From Nitrospirota bacterium (GTDB taxonomy: Bacteria > Nitrospirota > Thermodesulfovibrionia > Thermodesulfovibrionales > UBA6898): a stretch of 43,823 nt of DNA. The stretch's first letter is position 1. Each line of letters opens with the position of its first letter. The stretch covers positions 1-43,823 of the forward strand of contig VEOY01000051.1 in NCBI GenBank assembly GCA_012026685.1. The letters run 5' to 3'. Below are positions 29,170 through 40,362 of the stretch, piece after piece. Below the pieces are notes generated by a model that saw only the letters and a list, made by a program, of their open reading frames with translations, was not told where the DNA came from and searched no databases. The position numbers and the translations under genes are program-made.

Positions 29170-29512
29170 TATGATCCTTTATCTTCTTCAGAAGCTTGTC
29201 TATCTTGTATCCGTACTCAATGGAAGTGTCGAGCCTGAACTCTATCGCAGGAGTGAATTTCATCTTAAGGCGCTTTCCCAGGGCTGAACGGAAGAAGGGC
29301 TTTGCGTCATTCAGGATCTCAAGTGTCTGTTCGCGGTCCTCCTCCTTGAGGATACTGACAAACACTCTGGCAAGTTTGAGGTCATCGGTCATGTCAACGC
29401 CCGTAACCGTAATGAAGCCGATCCGCGGATCTTTCAGACGGTACATGATGATGTCAGCGACCTCTTCACGGATCAGGTCACTCACTCTCTGGGAACGTTT
29501 ATATGGCAGCAC
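29156..29512 (-). CDS. rbfA: Ribosome-binding factor A (likely GTG start at 29512)
   Basis: (V/M)LPYKRSQRVSDLIREEVADIIMYRLKDPRIGFITVTGVDMTDDLKLARVFVSIL; the longer ORF start to 29593 has non-homologous-looking extension. Confidence 0.92.
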   Translation of the reverse strand: MLPYKRSQRVSDLIREEVADIIMYRLKDPRIGFITVTGVDMTDDLKLARVFVSILKEEDREQTLEILNDAKPFFRSALGKRLKMKFTPAIEFRLDTSIEYGYKIDKLLKKIKDHSEDS

Positions 29513-29641
29513 GGAGCACCTATTTCCTTCCTTAATTACATAATAAACGATTCTGTTCTGTAAGAAAAGCCTGTTGGGATAAGAACCCGGCAAAAAGGAA
29601 TTGTCACGTACGCAGAGAGACGCGGGAAAAGAAAAAGCTCC

Positions 29642-32131
29642 TTACAGTTTTGAGGCGATACTCTCGATGATATAGTTCTCGATGACGTCGCCGATCTTGA
29701 GATCGTTGAAGTTTTCCACGAGGATACCGCACTCATAACCTGTCTGGACCTCTTTCACATCATCCTTAAGTCTTTTCAGACTGGCCATTTTGCCTTCATG
29801 GACAACGATGTTGTCCCTCAGCACGCGAATGCCATCGCACGCTCTCGACATGTAACCATCGACAACATAGCATCCCGCAATGGTCCCGAGGCGTGAAACG
29901 GGGAAAAGCTGCCTCACCTCCGCCCTGCCAAGCACTTTTTCCTTGAGTGTGGGCGCGAGCATTCCCTCCAGAGCTTTCTTGACATCATCGATCGCCTCAT
30001 AAATGATATTGTACAGACGGATGTCAACGCCTTCTTTTTCAGCAGTCTGGGCAGCTTTTGTCTCAGGCCGCACGTTGAAGCCGATGATGATCGCATTCGA
30101 TGCGGTAGCGAGCATGACATCCGATTCAGTGATGCCGCCGACAGATGTGTGTATGACCTTGACTTTCACCTCAGGATGGACGATGTTTTCAAAAGCGTCC
30201 TTGATGGCCTCCACGGAACCCTGCACATCTCCCTTGATGATGATGTTCAGTTCCTTGATCTGGCCCTCCTTGATCTTCGTGTAGAGCTCATCGAGCGTCA
30301 GTTTCTTTGCCTTGGCTATCTCGAGCGAGCGCTGCTTCTGCAGTCTCGTCATTGCGACCTGACGGGCACGTTTTTCATCATCCGCCACCGTAAAGACGTC
30401 TCCCGCCGTCGGCACTTCCGAGAAGCCGATGACCTCGACCGGCGTGGACGGCCCGGCCTCCTGGATCCTCTTGCCGGTATCATCGTTCATGGCCCTGACT
30501 TTGCCGACATGCACACCTGACAGGAGCGCATCGCCGACCTTCAGCATTCCGGTCTGCACGAGGAGGGTTGCAACGGGACCCCGTCCTTTGTCGAGCCTTG
30601 CTTCAATGATGGTACCTTTAGCTTTCCTGTCGGGGTTTGCCTTCAGTTCCATCACCTCGGCCTGCAGGAGGATCATCTCGAGAAGATGCTCGATGCCCAG
30701 TCGCTTCTTTGCTGATACTTCAACAAAGATATTGTGACCGCCCCATTCCTCCGAGATGATGCCGCGTTCTGACAGCTCGTTTCTGACGCGGGTGATGTTT
30801 GCCTCAGGCTTGTCGATCTTGTTGACCGCGACCACAATGGGCACATTGGCAGCGTTCGCGTGGTTGATGGCTTCGACTGTCTGCGGCATGACGCCGTCAT
30901 CAGCAGCCACGACAAGGACGACGATGTCCGTGACCTTGGCGCCCCTTGCCCTGAGAGCGGTGAATGCCTCATGGCCGGGGGTGTCGAGGAACGCGATGTC
31001 CTTGCCCTTCAGGTTCACCTTATAGGCGCCGATGTGCTGGGTGATTCCTCCAGCCTCTGTTTCGGTGACCCTTGTTTCCCTGATCGCATCCAGCAGAGAT
31101 GTCTTCCCGTGGTCAACGTGTCCCATGATCGTGACGACCGGGGCGCGGGGAAAAAGGTCAGCTGCATCTTCATGCACAGCCTCTTCCACCATCAGATCGT
31201 CTTCCACCGAGGCAAGTTCGATCTTAACGCCGAAGCTGTCGGCAACGAGCAGGGCGGCATCGGTGTCCACAGGCTGGTTGATCGTGGGCATATAGCCCAT
31301 TTCCATGAACTTCTTGATGACCTCCCCGATCTTGATGCCGAGCAACTCGGCGAACTCTTTCACGGACGAACCTTCCCGCAGTTTAAGGTTCTTTTTCCTC
31401 GGCGCGGGCGAAAGCACCTGCTGTTTTGTATCCGCTTTTTGCGGAAACGCAGGCCTCCCACCTTTTTTCAGCGTTTTTGTGTCATGCCACTTCTTGGGCT
31501 CGACCTTTCTAATGGTCTGAAACGCCCGCTGAAGGCCGGGTTTTGCCTTGAACTTTTCTATTTTTTCCGCCTCGATATCTTTTTTGAACCTGTCAGGGAG
31601 TGTGACGTCCTCCTCACCCTCAGGTGTGACCGGAGCGGCTACGGGCTCGGCCATAGCTTCCTCTGTTATGATCGGCGGAGGCTCGCTTGGCAGGGTCGGC
31701 TCAAGTTTTATCGTTGTTTCCTTTTTCCCTTTATGCGGTTTTGCCGGTTTCTTATGTTCGCCTTTTTTCTTGGCAGCTTCCTTAGCTTCTATTTTGGCTT
31801 CGGCTTTGATCTCGGGTTTTATCACTTCTATTGCTTCAGGGGCAGCTTTGATCTCTGCCGTGATCTTTTCAGGCTTCTCTTCTTTGACGATTTCTATCGT
31901 GACCGGCTCCTTCGTGACCTCCGGTTCGGGTTTCGTCTCTTCCTTCAGCGCGGCAGGGAGTTCCACCGGCTCAGCTTCACCCAGGGTCCTGGCAATTTTG
32001 TCAGCTATCGACTCGTCGATACTTGAGGAATGCGACTTCCCCTCAAAGCCCATATCCGCGAGCTCGTCAAGGATGTCCTTGCTGTTCCTGTTCAGCTTTT
32101 TTGCTAATTCGTATATCCTGACTTTTGCCAT
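29642..32131 (-). CDS. infB: Translation initiation factor IF-2
   Basis: IF2_N motifs, K/E/P-rich linker, [45 protein letters not shown]. Confidence 0.98.
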   Translation of the reverse strand: MAKVRIYELAKKLNRNSKDILDELADMGFEGKSHSSSIDESIADKIARTLGEAEPVELPAALKEETKPEPEVTKEPVTIEIVKEEKPEKITAEIKAAPEAIEVIKPEIKAEAKIEAKEAAKKKGEHKKPAKPHKGKKETTIKLEPTLPSEPPPIITEEAMAEPVAAPVTPEGEEDVTLPDRFKKDIEAEKIEKFKAKPGLQRAFQTIRKVEPKKWHDTKTLKKGGRPAFPQKADTKQQVLSPAPRKKNLKLREGSSVKEFAELLGIKIGEVIKKFMEMGYMPTINQPVDTDAALLVADSFGVKIELASVEDDLMVEEAVHEDAADLFPRAPVVTIMGHVDHGKTSLLDAIRETRVTETEAGGITQHIGAYKVNLKGKDIAFLDTPGHEAFTALRARGAKVTDIVVLVVAADDGVMPQTVEAINHANAANVPIVVAVNKIDKPEANITRVRNELSERGIISEEWGGHNIFVEVSAKKRLGIEHLLEMILLQAEVMELKANPDRKAKGTIIEARLDKGRGPVATLLVQTGMLKVGDALLSGVHVGKVRAMNDDTGKRIQEAGPSTPVEVIGFSEVPTAGDVFTVADDEKRARQVAMTRLQKQRSLEIAKAKKLTLDELYTKIKEGQIKELNIIIKGDVQGSVEAIKDAFENIVHPEVKVKVIHTSVGGITESDVMLATASNAIIIGFNVRPETKAAQTAEKEGVDIRLYNIIYEAIDDVKKALEGMLAPTLKEKVLGRAEVRQLFPVSRLGTIAGCYVVDGYMSRACDGIRVLRDNIVVHEGKMASLKRLKDDVKEVQTGYECGILVENFNDLKIGDVIENYIIESIASKL

Positions 32132-32197
32132 GTTATTTTTTTTCCCTTAAACTGCGCGATGAACTGCAAGCAGAATACTGCACTGAGTGATGTACTG

Positions 32198-32226
32198 TTG
32201 TATCAATAATTCTAAAATGTTATCAT
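32198..32226 (+). promoter_or_regulatory. Putative rpmB-dciA promoter: weak -35 TTGTAT, 17 bp, extended -10 TGT-TATCAT
   Basis: Direct reading; leader of about 30 nt with GGGGG RBS. Confidence 0.45.
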
Positions 32227-32265
32227 AACCAACTATCTTTATGCAACGAAGAAAGGGGGATGAAC

Positions 32266-32454
32266 ATGGCAAGCTGTTACGCATGCGGAAAGAAAAAGAC
32301 CACCGGAAACAACGTGAGTCATGCAAATAACAAGACCAAGAAACAGGTTCTGCCAAACCTCCAGAGGACAAGGATACAGACTGCGGCAGGAGTAAAACGG
32401 GCCTATGTCTGCACACGCTGTCTGAGGAGCGGTACCGTCAAGAAGGTCGTCTGA
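32266..32454 (+). CDS. rpmB: 50S ribosomal protein L28
   Basis: [37 protein letters not shown]...[15 protein letters not shown] favours the second ATG. Confidence 0.95.
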   Translation: MASCYACGKKKTTGNNVSHANNKTKKQVLPNLQRTRIQTAAGVKRAYVCTRCLRSGTVKKVV

Positions 32455-32891
32455 TGAAAAAAGCTGAAGCCGTTCTCGGCCCGATGCTGAAGAGGCTCGG
32501 GATCGAGAGCGGGGTGAGGCTTGAACGCATCAGGAGCGACTGGTTTGATATTTTTGAAGCCGGCCTCGCGTCACACATGTATCCCGCCGGCTGCACCGAG
32601 AACGAACTTCTTCTGAATGTAGACTCTCCGGCCTGGATGCAGCAGTTTACCTATTACAAGAAAGATATCGTGAGGAAACTTGCGCCGTACGGGATAACCG
32701 ACGCGCGATTCAGGATCGGGAAGATCGGGACAAAGAAGCGGCGAACCCCGGACCGGAAGAAGGATCGCGTTCTGTCCGATGACGAGGTTTCATTTGCTGC
32801 TGCCGTTGTGTCGGAGGTCAGCGACGAACGATTGAAAGAGTCCATACGGAAGGCTATCGAGAAGTCCCTTGCCGTGAAAAAAAAGCCTTAG
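32454..32891 (+). CDS. DUF721/DciA family protein (DnaB helicase-associated)
   Basis: DUF721-like N-term ...NELLLNVDSPAWMQQFTYYKKDIVRKLAPYGITDARFRIGK; 1-nt overlap with rpmB. Confidence 0.8.
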   Translation: MKKAEAVLGPMLKRLGIESGVRLERIRSDWFDIFEAGLASHMYPAGCTENELLLNVDSPAWMQQFTYYKKDIVRKLAPYGITDARFRIGKIGTKKRRTPDRKKDRVLSDDEVSFAAAVVSEVSDERLKESIRKAIEKSLAVKKKP

Positions 32892-32912
32892 CCTGGCAAG
32901 GGCGTCCCGGGG

Positions 32913-34151
32913 TTAAGCCGATTCAGCCTGTTTCTCGTATATGAGGATGGGCTTCTCGTTCTTCATCACCGTCTCCTCGGTGATGAGACACTCCCTGATG
33001 CCATTCTGGGACGGGATCTCATACATGACATCGAGCATTATCTCCTCTATGATCGATCTGAGGCCGCGCGCCCCGGTCTTCCGCTGTATGGCCTTCCGCG
33101 CTATGGCACCCAGAGCGGTCTCCGTGAACTTTAACCTCACGTTGTCAAAAGAAAGAAGTTTTTGAAACTGTTTGGTGAGAGCATTCTTCGGCTCCGTGAG
33201 GATCCTGACCAGGGAGACTTCGTCAAGCTCGGCTAATGCAGTTACGACCGGAAGCCGGCCTACAAACTCAGGAATGAGCCCGTATTTGATCAGGTCTTCC
33301 GGTTCAGCCGTGCCGATTATTTCGCCAAGCTTCCGTTCGCTCTTGCCGGGAAGAGCGACCCCGAACCCGACGGTCTTTTTGCCCGAGCGCCGTTCGATAA
33401 TGCCCTCAAGTCCGATAAATGCGCCTCCGCAGATAAAGAGGATGTTCGTTGTATCGACCTGGATGAAGTCCTGCTGAGGATGCTTCCTCCCGCCCTGGGG
33501 AGGGATGTTCGCGATCGTACCTTCAATGATCTTGAGGAGTGCCTGCTGCACCCCTTCCCCGGACACGTCCCGTGTAATGGAAGGATTTTCGGACTTCCTG
33601 CTGATCTTGTCGATCTCGTCGATATAGACGATGCCCCGTTGCGCCTTTTCAACATCATAGTCGGCCGACTGGAGAAGTTTGAGAATGATATTCTCGACAT
33701 CTTCCCCTACATATCCTGCCTCGGTCAGGGTGGTGGCATCGGCTATCGTGAAGGGAACATCAAGCAGCCGGGCAAGCGTCTGGGCAAGAAGGGTTTTACC
33801 CGTACCTGTCGGTCCTATGAGCAGGATATTGCTCTTCTGCAGCTCCACCTCGGATTCGCTCGGCGTGTATATCCTCTTATAGTGGTTATGTACGGCCACG
33901 GACAGGATCCGTTTTGCTCTCTCCTGGCCGATCACGTAATCGTTCAAAAAAGCGTGGATCTCTTTTGGCGTCGGAAGTTTTGGAAGCGTGGCCTCTGTCT
34001 CGACGGTAAGCTCATCGGCAATGATCTCGTTGCAGAGTTCTATGCATTCATTGCAGATGTAAACCGTAGGCCCTGCAATGAGTTTCTTTACCTCTTCCTG
34101 TCCCTTGCCGCAGAAGGAACATTTGAGGGATTCGTCGTCTTTTTTTGCCAT
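32913..34151 (-). CDS. clpX: ATP-dependent Clp protease ATP-binding subunit ClpX
   Basis: Zinc finger [11 protein letters not shown]...[39 protein letters not shown]. Confidence 0.98.
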   Translation of the reverse strand: MAKKDDESLKCSFCGKGQEEVKKLIAGPTVYICNECIELCNEIIADELTVETEATLPKLPTPKEIHAFLNDYVIGQERAKRILSVAVHNHYKRIYTPSESEVELQKSNILLIGPTGTGKTLLAQTLARLLDVPFTIADATTLTEAGYVGEDVENIILKLLQSADYDVEKAQRGIVYIDEIDKISRKSENPSITRDVSGEGVQQALLKIIEGTIANIPPQGGRKHPQQDFIQVDTTNILFICGGAFIGLEGIIERRSGKKTVGFGVALPGKSERKLGEIIGTAEPEDLIKYGLIPEFVGRLPVVTALAELDEVSLVRILTEPKNALTKQFQKLLSFDNVRLKFTETALGAIARKAIQRKTGARGLRSIIEEIMLDVMYEIPSQNGIRECLITEETVMKNEKPILIYEKQAESA

Positions 34152-34166
34152 GTATGCAGTTGTCTC

Positions 34167-34757
34167 CTATTTTTTCGCGTTTGACGAAATGACTTCGTCC
34201 ACGAGGCCGTAGTCTTTTGCCTCCTGTCCTGACATGAAGAAGTCCCGGTCCGTGTCGGTCCGGATCTTTTCAAGTAACTGTCCTGTGTGGTGCGCAATGA
34301 TGTTGTTCAGGGTGTCCTTTACCTTCAGAATCTCCCGGGCATGGATCTCGATGTCTGTCGCCTGGCCCTGAAATCCTCCCATGGGCTGATGCAGCATGAT
34401 CCGGGCGTGAGGGAGAGAGAAACGTTTGCCTTTTGCGCCTGCGGTGAGCAGCAGCGCTCCCATGCTCGCAGCCTGACCGATGCAGTAGGTGCAGATGTCA
34501 GGCTTTACGTACTGCATGGTGTCATAGATCGCCAGCCCGGAGGTCACGATTCCTCCAGGGGAATTAATATAGACATGAATGTCTTTTTCCGGGTCCTCGG
34601 TCTGCAGGAAAAGGAGCTGGGCGATGACCGTATTTGCCACATGGTCGTCGATGGCGGTGCCGAGGAAGATGATCCTGTCCTTCAAAAGGCGCGAATAGAT
34701 GTCATAGGCGCGTTCAGAACGTCCTGTCTGCTCGATTACGATAGGTATCACACTCAT
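34167..34757 (-). CDS. clpP: ATP-dependent Clp protease proteolytic subunit
   Basis: [43 protein letters not shown]. Confidence 0.98.
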   Translation of the reverse strand: MSVIPIVIEQTGRSERAYDIYSRLLKDRIIFLGTAIDDHVANTVIAQLLFLQTEDPEKDIHVYINSPGGIVTSGLAIYDTMQYVKPDICTYCIGQAASMGALLLTAGAKGKRFSLPHARIMLHQPMGGFQGQATDIEIHAREILKVKDTLNNIIAHHTGQLLEKIRTDTDRDFFMSGQEAKDYGLVDEVISSNAKK

Positions 34758-34761
34758 ATTT

Positions 34762-36045
34762 TCAGACTCCTTTGGTTATCTCTGCCTTGGCGAGCAGAAC
34801 GTCGAGAACTTTCTCTTCCCTGATCTTATGTCTGAGATTTTCCAGTGAGCCGTCCCTGGTCATGAACAGATTGACGATGGCATCAGGGGTTGCCTGAAGC
34901 TGCTTTGCTATCAGAGATATCCTGTCCTTCACCTCAGCTTCGGAAACCGCTATATTCTCCTTTTCCGCAATCTCATCGAGGATGATGGATCCCTTCACGT
35001 TCTTCATGGCCTTCGGCCTGAGCATTCCCGCAAGCTCTTCGTCCTTTCCCCCAGGGGCAGAAGCTTCACCAGGCTGCATGGTCCTATCAGTGGTCTTTTC
35101 GTTCGCGATCAGATGCTCAAGCTCCGCCTCGATCAGCGATTCGGGCACATCAAAGGAATGGGCATTGACGAGGGCATCCACGATTTTTGCCTTCTGATGT
35201 TTCTTCGCATTCTCCTGTTTCGCTGCAAGGATTCCTTCCCGGATCTTCTCCTTAAGTTTCTCAAAGGTCTCATGGCCGAAGTCTTTGGCGAATTCGTCAT
35301 CCAGTTCAGGGAGTTTCTTCTCCTTGACCTCTTTGACGGTTATGCGGAGCTTGTTGCCTTTTTCGCTATCCTCTTTCAGCTCTTTGCCTTCCATCTCCGG
35401 CAGAGCGACCTCTACCGTATCGCCTTTTTTCCTGCCGAGCACTGCATCGAGGATTCCGCGCGGTGTAAGACTGTTACCAAGGTTCATGATCTGGTCTTTG
35501 GCTGTAGAGAGCTCTTTTTCCCCCGAGGGATCGAGCTTGACGTAATCAATGACCAGGAGGTCATCATTCCTGATCTCCCGATCGACCGCCTCGAACATGG
35601 CACGATCATTCTGCAGGCCCTTTACGGTATCCTCGATTTCCTTGTCATCGACGGACACCTCGATGTCCTGCACCTTGACACCGATATAGTCCAGGTTGTC
35701 TATCTTCGGCCGGACCTCCACCGTGAGCGAGAAACTGAGCGGTTCGTTCCGTCTGAAGTCCAGACCCTCCTCGATCTTCGGCATCGTTACCGGAGAAAGG
35801 TCGGCATCTTTGACCGCCTGGGCGTAATACGTCGGGACCAATTTTTCGAGCATTTCGCTCTTTATCTCACTGCCAAATCTTTTCTCTATGATATTGATCG
35901 GTGTTTTTCCCGGGCGGAAACCGGGGATGCGTGCACGTTGACGGATTTTATTGAGAGAATCGCTGTATTCCTTTTCGATGATGTCGGCCGGAATCTCGAT
36001 TTTAAGGCGTTTTTTCGTGCTGCTGATGTCCTCAACTGTCGCCAA
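34762..36045 (-). CDS. tig: Trigger factor (TTG start, AAGGAGG RBS)
   Basis: [41 protein letters not shown]; order tig-clpP-clpX. Confidence 0.97.
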   Translation of the reverse strand: MATVEDISSTKKRLKIEIPADIIEKEYSDSLNKIRQRARIPGFRPGKTPINIIEKRFGSEIKSEMLEKLVPTYYAQAVKDADLSPVTMPKIEEGLDFRRNEPLSFSLTVEVRPKIDNLDYIGVKVQDIEVSVDDKEIEDTVKGLQNDRAMFEAVDREIRNDDLLVIDYVKLDPSGEKELSTAKDQIMNLGNSLTPRGILDAVLGRKKGDTVEVALPEMEGKELKEDSEKGNKLRITVKEVKEKKLPELDDEFAKDFGHETFEKLKEKIREGILAAKQENAKKHQKAKIVDALVNAHSFDVPESLIEAELEHLIANEKTTDRTMQPGEASAPGGKDEELAGMLRPKAMKNVKGSIILDEIAEKENIAVSEAEVKDRISLIAKQLQATPDAIVNLFMTRDGSLENLRHKIREEKVLDVLLAKAEITKGV

Positions 36046-36107
36046 TGTTGCCTCCTTGAACGTTTATTTACTCTAAAATAAGAACGTATCTTTAGTCAAT
36101 TTTTAGG

Positions 36108-36113
36108 TATAAT
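36108..36113 (+). promoter_or_regulatory. Consensus -10 TATAAT 7 nt before the polA ATG
   Basis: tataat cagacac ATG; no clear -35 at 16-18 bp. Confidence 0.5.
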
Positions 36114-36120
36114 CAGACAC

Positions 36121-38781
36121 ATGGATCTCTACATTATCGATGGAAATTCCTATGTCTACCGCGCCTACTATGCCATCAGATCGCTGACGAACTCGAAGGG
36201 GTTCCCGACCAATGCGATCTTCGGTTTCACGAACATGCTCATGAAGATCATCAGGGACAGGCGTCCCGAAGGTCTTGTTGTCTCCTTCGACTCGCCGGAA
36301 CCGACAGAGAGGCACATGTTGTTCGGACAATATAAGGCAAACAGGAAAGAGACGCCGGCAGACCTGGCCGAACAGCTGCCGCATATCAGGAGGGTGATCG
36401 ATGCTTTTCGCATCAGGATCTTCGAACTGCCGGGATATGAAGCTGACGACCTTATCGGGACCATAGCGAAAAAGGCGGCATCAGAGGGGGCGAACGTATT
36501 TATCGTTACTGCAGACAAGGACATGATGCAGCTGGTGGACGAGCGGATAAAGGTCTACGATCCCATGAAAGACCGTGTTCTTGACAGGGCTTATGTGATC
36601 GGGAAATTCGGCGTCGGGCCGGAGCGGGTGACCGAGTTCATGGCGCTCACGGGGGATGCTGTCGACAATATCCCGGGGGTAAAGGGGATAGGCGAGAAGA
36701 CGGCGAAAGAGCTCCTTTCCGTTTTTTCAAGTATTGACGATCTGCTTGGACATCCGGAACGGATCAGCAGGGAAAGACTAAGGACTTTGATAGCTGAGAA
36801 CAGGGATATGGTGCTCATGAGCAGGAAGCTCGCAACGATCGATGTCGCAGCTCCGATCGATGTTGATCCCGGCGAATTTGTCCTGAAAGAGCCCGACTGG
36901 CTCTCCCTGCTTGCATTGTTCAAGGAATATGAGTTCTCAAGCTTTATGAAGCTTATCCCGCAGGCTGATACGCCCGCGGGTACTTCGGACAGGCAGCACG
37001 AAATGGTCATGTCAGAGGAGAGACTCCGCGACATTGCTGCCTCCGTAGCTGATTCATTTGCTTTTGACACCGAAGCAACAGGCAGAAACCCGCTCCGGGA
37101 CAGCCTTGTCGGGATCTCTCTCTGCAATGAAATGAACAGGGCATGCTATATTCCGCTCAGCCATGCCCAGTCTCTTGTCTCCGGGCCGGTCCAGCTCGAA
37201 ACAGGAAAGGTCTTCAGCATTCTTGGACCCCTGTTCGGGGACCAGGGGGTCAGCAAGATCGGGCATAACCTGAAGTATGACATCATGGTGCTCGACCGGG
37301 TCGGCATGAGCGTCGACGGTCCCCTGTTCGATACCATGATCGCGGCGTATCTGCTGAATCCGAACAAGCCGGGCCACAGCCTGGATGAGGTTTCATTCGA
37401 ATACCTGTCGAAACGGAAGCGCACGTTCATGGAGGTGCTGAAGAAACACCGGACGTTTGCCGACGTGCCACTGGAAGAGGCGACGGCGTATGCTGCGGAA
37501 GACGCTGCGCTGGCCTTTGAGCTGAAGGATGATCTTTTCACGAAGCTCAAGGAGAACGGTCTTGAGAGGATATACTTCGATATCGAAATGCCGCTCATCA
37601 GCGTGCTTGTCGATATGGAGACCGCGGGGATCATGATCAGGTCGGCACTCCTTGATGAGATGTCAAAAGAGCTTGCCGAAGAGATCTCGGCGATCGAACG
37701 GCGGATATACTTTCTTGCGGGGGAGGAATTCAATATCAACTCTCCCAAGCAGTTGAGCTCCATCCTCTTTACCAAACTCGGCCTCAGCCCGACAAGAAAG
37801 ACAAAGACCGGGTTTTCGACGGGAATGGACGTGCTCGAGGACCTCGTGGAGTTCCATGATCTCCCTCAGGAGGTGCTCCATTATCGCAGCCTTGCAAAGC
37901 TCAAGACAACCTATATCGATGTGCTGCCGGGCCTGGTGAACCCTGAGACAGGCAGGGTTCATACATCGTTCAACCAGACCGTGACCGCGACCGGGAGGCT
38001 GAGCAGCAGCGACCCGAACCTCCAGAACATCCCGATAAAAGGAGAGTGGGGAAAGCGTATCAGGGCGGCCTTTGTTGCCGAGGGAGGCAATCTCCTGCTC
38101 TCTGCCGATTATTCGCAGGTCGAACTGAGGATCCTTGCCCATCTGAGCGGCGACGAGGGGCTTATCTCCGCGTTCAATGAAAATCTCGATATCCATGCGC
38201 GCACGGCCGCGGAGCTCTACGGAGTGCCGCTTGACCGGGTCACATCAGAGATGCGAAGGACGGCAAAGACCGTCAACTTCGGGGTCATATACGGCATATC
38301 CTCCTTCGGGCTGTCAGAGACCCTGAACATAGACAGGAAAGAGGCGGAACAGTACATCAGGCAGTACTTTGACCGTCATCCCGGGGTGAAGCGCTATGTC
38401 GAGGAATTGATAGCAGAGGCGGCGAAAAAAGGCTTTGTCACCACGCTGTTCGGCAGGAAAAGACCGGTGCCGGAACTGAACAACAAGAACAGGACCGTCA
38501 GGCAGTTAGGCGAAAGGCTTGCAGTGAATTCTCCCATTCAGGGTACTGCAGCGGACATCATCAAGATCGCGATGATCAATATCCGGAAGCGCCTGAATGC
38601 TGCTTCCCTGGCAACACGCATGATCCTGCAGGTGCACGATGAACTCCTGTTCGAACTTCCCGAAGCAGAGCTCGAAGCCGTTCAGCGTATGGTCAGGGAG
38701 GAAATGGAAGGGGTTTTGAAGCTATCCGTTCCGCTGAAGGTCGACATTGGGCACGGCAGGAATTGGGCAGAGGCGCATTAA
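36121..38781 (+). CDS. polA: DNA polymerase I (5' nuclease, 3'-5' exonuclease and polymerase domains)
   Basis: 5' nuclease GYEADDLIGTIAKKA; exo motifs FDTEATG, IGHNLKYDIMVLD, YAAEDAALAFEL; polymerase DPNLQNIP, ADYSQVELRILAHLSGD, VHDELLFELP. Confidence 0.98.
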   Translation: MDLYIIDGNSYVYRAYYAIRSLTNSKGFPTNAIFGFTNMLMKIIRDRRPEGLVVSFDSPEPTERHMLFGQYKANRKETPADLAEQLPHIRRVIDAFRIRIFELPGYEADDLIGTIAKKAASEGANVFIVTADKDMMQLVDERIKVYDPMKDRVLDRAYVIGKFGVGPERVTEFMALTGDAVDNIPGVKGIGEKTAKELLSVFSSIDDLLGHPERISRERLRTLIAENRDMVLMSRKLATIDVAAPIDVDPGEFVLKEPDWLSLLALFKEYEFSSFMKLIPQADTPAGTSDRQHEMVMSEERLRDIAASVADSFAFDTEATGRNPLRDSLVGISLCNEMNRACYIPLSHAQSLVSGPVQLETGKVFSILGPLFGDQGVSKIGHNLKYDIMVLDRVGMSVDGPLFDTMIAAYLLNPNKPGHSLDEVSFEYLSKRKRTFMEVLKKHRTFADVPLEEATAYAAEDAALAFELKDDLFTKLKENGLERIYFDIEMPLISVLVDMETAGIMIRSALLDEMSKELAEEISAIERRIYFLAGEEFNINSPKQLSSILFTKLGLSPTRKTKTGFSTGMDVLEDLVEFHDLPQEVLHYRSLAKLKTTYIDVLPGLVNPETGRVHTSFNQTVTATGRLSSSDPNLQNIPIKGEWGKRIRAAFVAEGGNLLLSADYSQVELRILAHLSGDEGLISAFNENLDIHARTAAELYGVPLDRVTSEMRRTAKTVNFGVIYGISSFGLSETLNIDRKEAEQYIRQYFDRHPGVKRYVEELIAEAAKKGFVTTLFGRKRPVPELNNKNRTVRQLGERLAVNSPIQGTAADIIKIAMINIRKRLNAASLATRMILQVHDELLFELPEAELEAVQRMVREEMEGVLKLSVPLKVDIGHGRNWAEAH

Positions 38782-38849
38782 TTTCGGCACTGAAAATAAA
38801 AATATATAATGCGTCCCAATTTTGATACAATACGGGTACAGGATGACAT

Positions 38850-40337
38850 ATGACAGACAGAGCCGCAAAAAAGAGCGCAAAAAAACCGGCCAGAAAGGCC
38901 GCGACCAGGACAAAAAAGGCTGCACCCAAAAAAACAGTCAGGACTTCTGCAGCAAAGCCGGCGAAGGCTGTCAGTAAGCCCACATCACTGAAGGCTGCTG
39001 CTAAAACAGCAAAGCCGGCAAAGAAAGCACCGCTGAAAAAACCTGTTGCCGCAAAGAAGACATCCGCCGCTGTTGTCAAGAAAACAGGGGCAGAGAAAAG
39101 GACTTCAGGTGCGAAAAGAAAACAGGCCAAGATATCTGCGGTAAAGAAGCCCGTAAAGACAGTCAGAAAGCCTGCAGGAGCAAAGACACCCACACCTTCC
39201 ATGAAGGGCACGCAGGGGAAGGCAGGGAAAATCCCGGCGCCTGCTGCAGCAAAGCCAACGGTCGCGGCGAAAAAGCTGAAGAAGATTGCGCCGGAAGAAC
39301 GTGCTGCCAGGAAAACAACCTCAAAGGTGTCTGCTGGTTTTGCGAAAAAAACAGCGTTGAAAGAGAAAGCACCTGTCCCCGGGAAGACAACTGTTGCCGG
39401 GAAGACAGTCAAAACGACAAAAAAACCTTCTTCCGTTGTTGTTGAGAAAAAGCGGGTAAAAGCCGGGGCTCCAGCGGTGAAGGCCGCGGAAAAGGAACAG
39501 AAGAAGATCCCTGCAAAGACCGCTGCTCAAAAGATCGTTCCTGCAAAACCAGCGGTGAGGGCAGTAAGGAAGACTGTCCAGCCAACAGGGGAAAAACAAA
39601 AGAAGCCAGCTGCCCAGAGGGAGCCTGTGCCGGCAAAGGCAGGGGCAAAGACAGGTGGAAAACAAAAAGCTGCTATGCCGAAGGCCCCGATACGAAAGAA
39701 GCCCCGGCCTTTGGTCAGTAAGACAGGAACGACAAAGAAAGCGACTGCCGCCGATATACCCGCGTTGAAAAAGGAGACCGGCATTCCGCGGAAAACTGCC
39801 GGAAAACCGTCTGCGGCAGCGATGAAAACGGTCAAAAAAGAGCCTGCTGTTACATCCGCCGCAGCACCTGAAAGACCTAAACTGAAAATATTCCTTCCCG
39901 GCAAAGAAGCTGAAGAGGAATACCTGCGGGAAAGTGTGGGCACAGGACTCCCCGAAGAATACGGGGAGAATGCGCTTATCGCCCTGGCTGTTGATCCCAA
40001 TACCATTTTTGTCGACTGGGAGATCGTTCCTGCGGAGATCGCCGGCAAGGAGGGAGATCTGGCGCTCAGATTCCATGATATTACCGGCATTGAGTTCGAT
40101 GGCGGCAACGCGAATGCCGTTACTGATGTCAGCATAGCACGGAGGGTTGGAAACGGATTTTTTGTCATCAGCATGCCGGGTCGTGACGTTATCGTCGAGG
40201 CGGGCTTAATGGCCACGGGGAGAGGGTTTCACGCTGTGGTGAGATCAGACGTTGTATCTTTCCCTTTCCTCCTTACTTTCGATGACCTTGGCATTGTGCA
40301 GAAGCTCCTTGCCGCAGGCATCCCGGTGGGATATTGA
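38850..40337 (+). CDS. Lys/Ala/Pro-rich histone H1-like region fused to C-terminal DUF4912 domain
   Basis: ~340 aa of AAKK/PAKK/KPA-type sequence, then NALIALAVDPNTIFVDWEIVPAE...LALRFHDITGIEFDGGNANAVTDVSI...GRGFHAVVRSDVVSFPF resembling DUF4912. Confidence 0.8.
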   Translation: MTDRAAKKSAKKPARKAATRTKKAAPKKTVRTSAAKPAKAVSKPTSLKAAAKTAKPAKKAPLKKPVAAKKTSAAVVKKTGAEKRTSGAKRKQAKISAVKKPVKTVRKPAGAKTPTPSMKGTQGKAGKIPAPAAAKPTVAAKKLKKIAPEERAARKTTSKVSAGFAKKTALKEKAPVPGKTTVAGKTVKTTKKPSSVVVEKKRVKAGAPAVKAAEKEQKKIPAKTAAQKIVPAKPAVRAVRKTVQPTGEKQKKPAAQREPVPAKAGAKTGGKQKAAMPKAPIRKKPRPLVSKTGTTKKATAADIPALKKETGIPRKTAGKPSAAAMKTVKKEPAVTSAAAPERPKLKIFLPGKEAEEEYLRESVGTGLPEEYGENALIALAVDPNTIFVDWEIVPAEIAGKEGDLALRFHDITGIEFDGGNANAVTDVSIARRVGNGFFVISMPGRDVIVEAGLMATGRGFHAVVRSDVVSFPFLLTFDDLGIVQKLLAAGIPVGY

Positions 40338-40362
40338 CCCGGTATCTTTCCGTGGACATTTC

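Noticed and set aside
30860-32026. 388-aa plus-strand ORF
   Set aside because: Antisense to infB; low-complexity F/R/L-rich translation is a shadow of the K/E-rich IF-2 linker.
32147-32416. 89-aa minus-strand ORF upstream of infB
   Set aside because: Antisense to rpmB and its leader; no support.
35113-36081. 322-aa plus-strand ORF
   Set aside because: Antisense to tig, which is unambiguous.
38860-39880. Low-complexity A/K-rich DNA considered as tandem repeat or CRISPR-like
   Set aside because: No regular unit or spacer structure; it is degenerate coding sequence for an H1-like tail.
39321-40216. Minus-strand ORFs of 229-251 aa opposite the H1-like gene
   Set aside because: Complement of the Lys/Ala-rich coding sequence; no RBS or domain.
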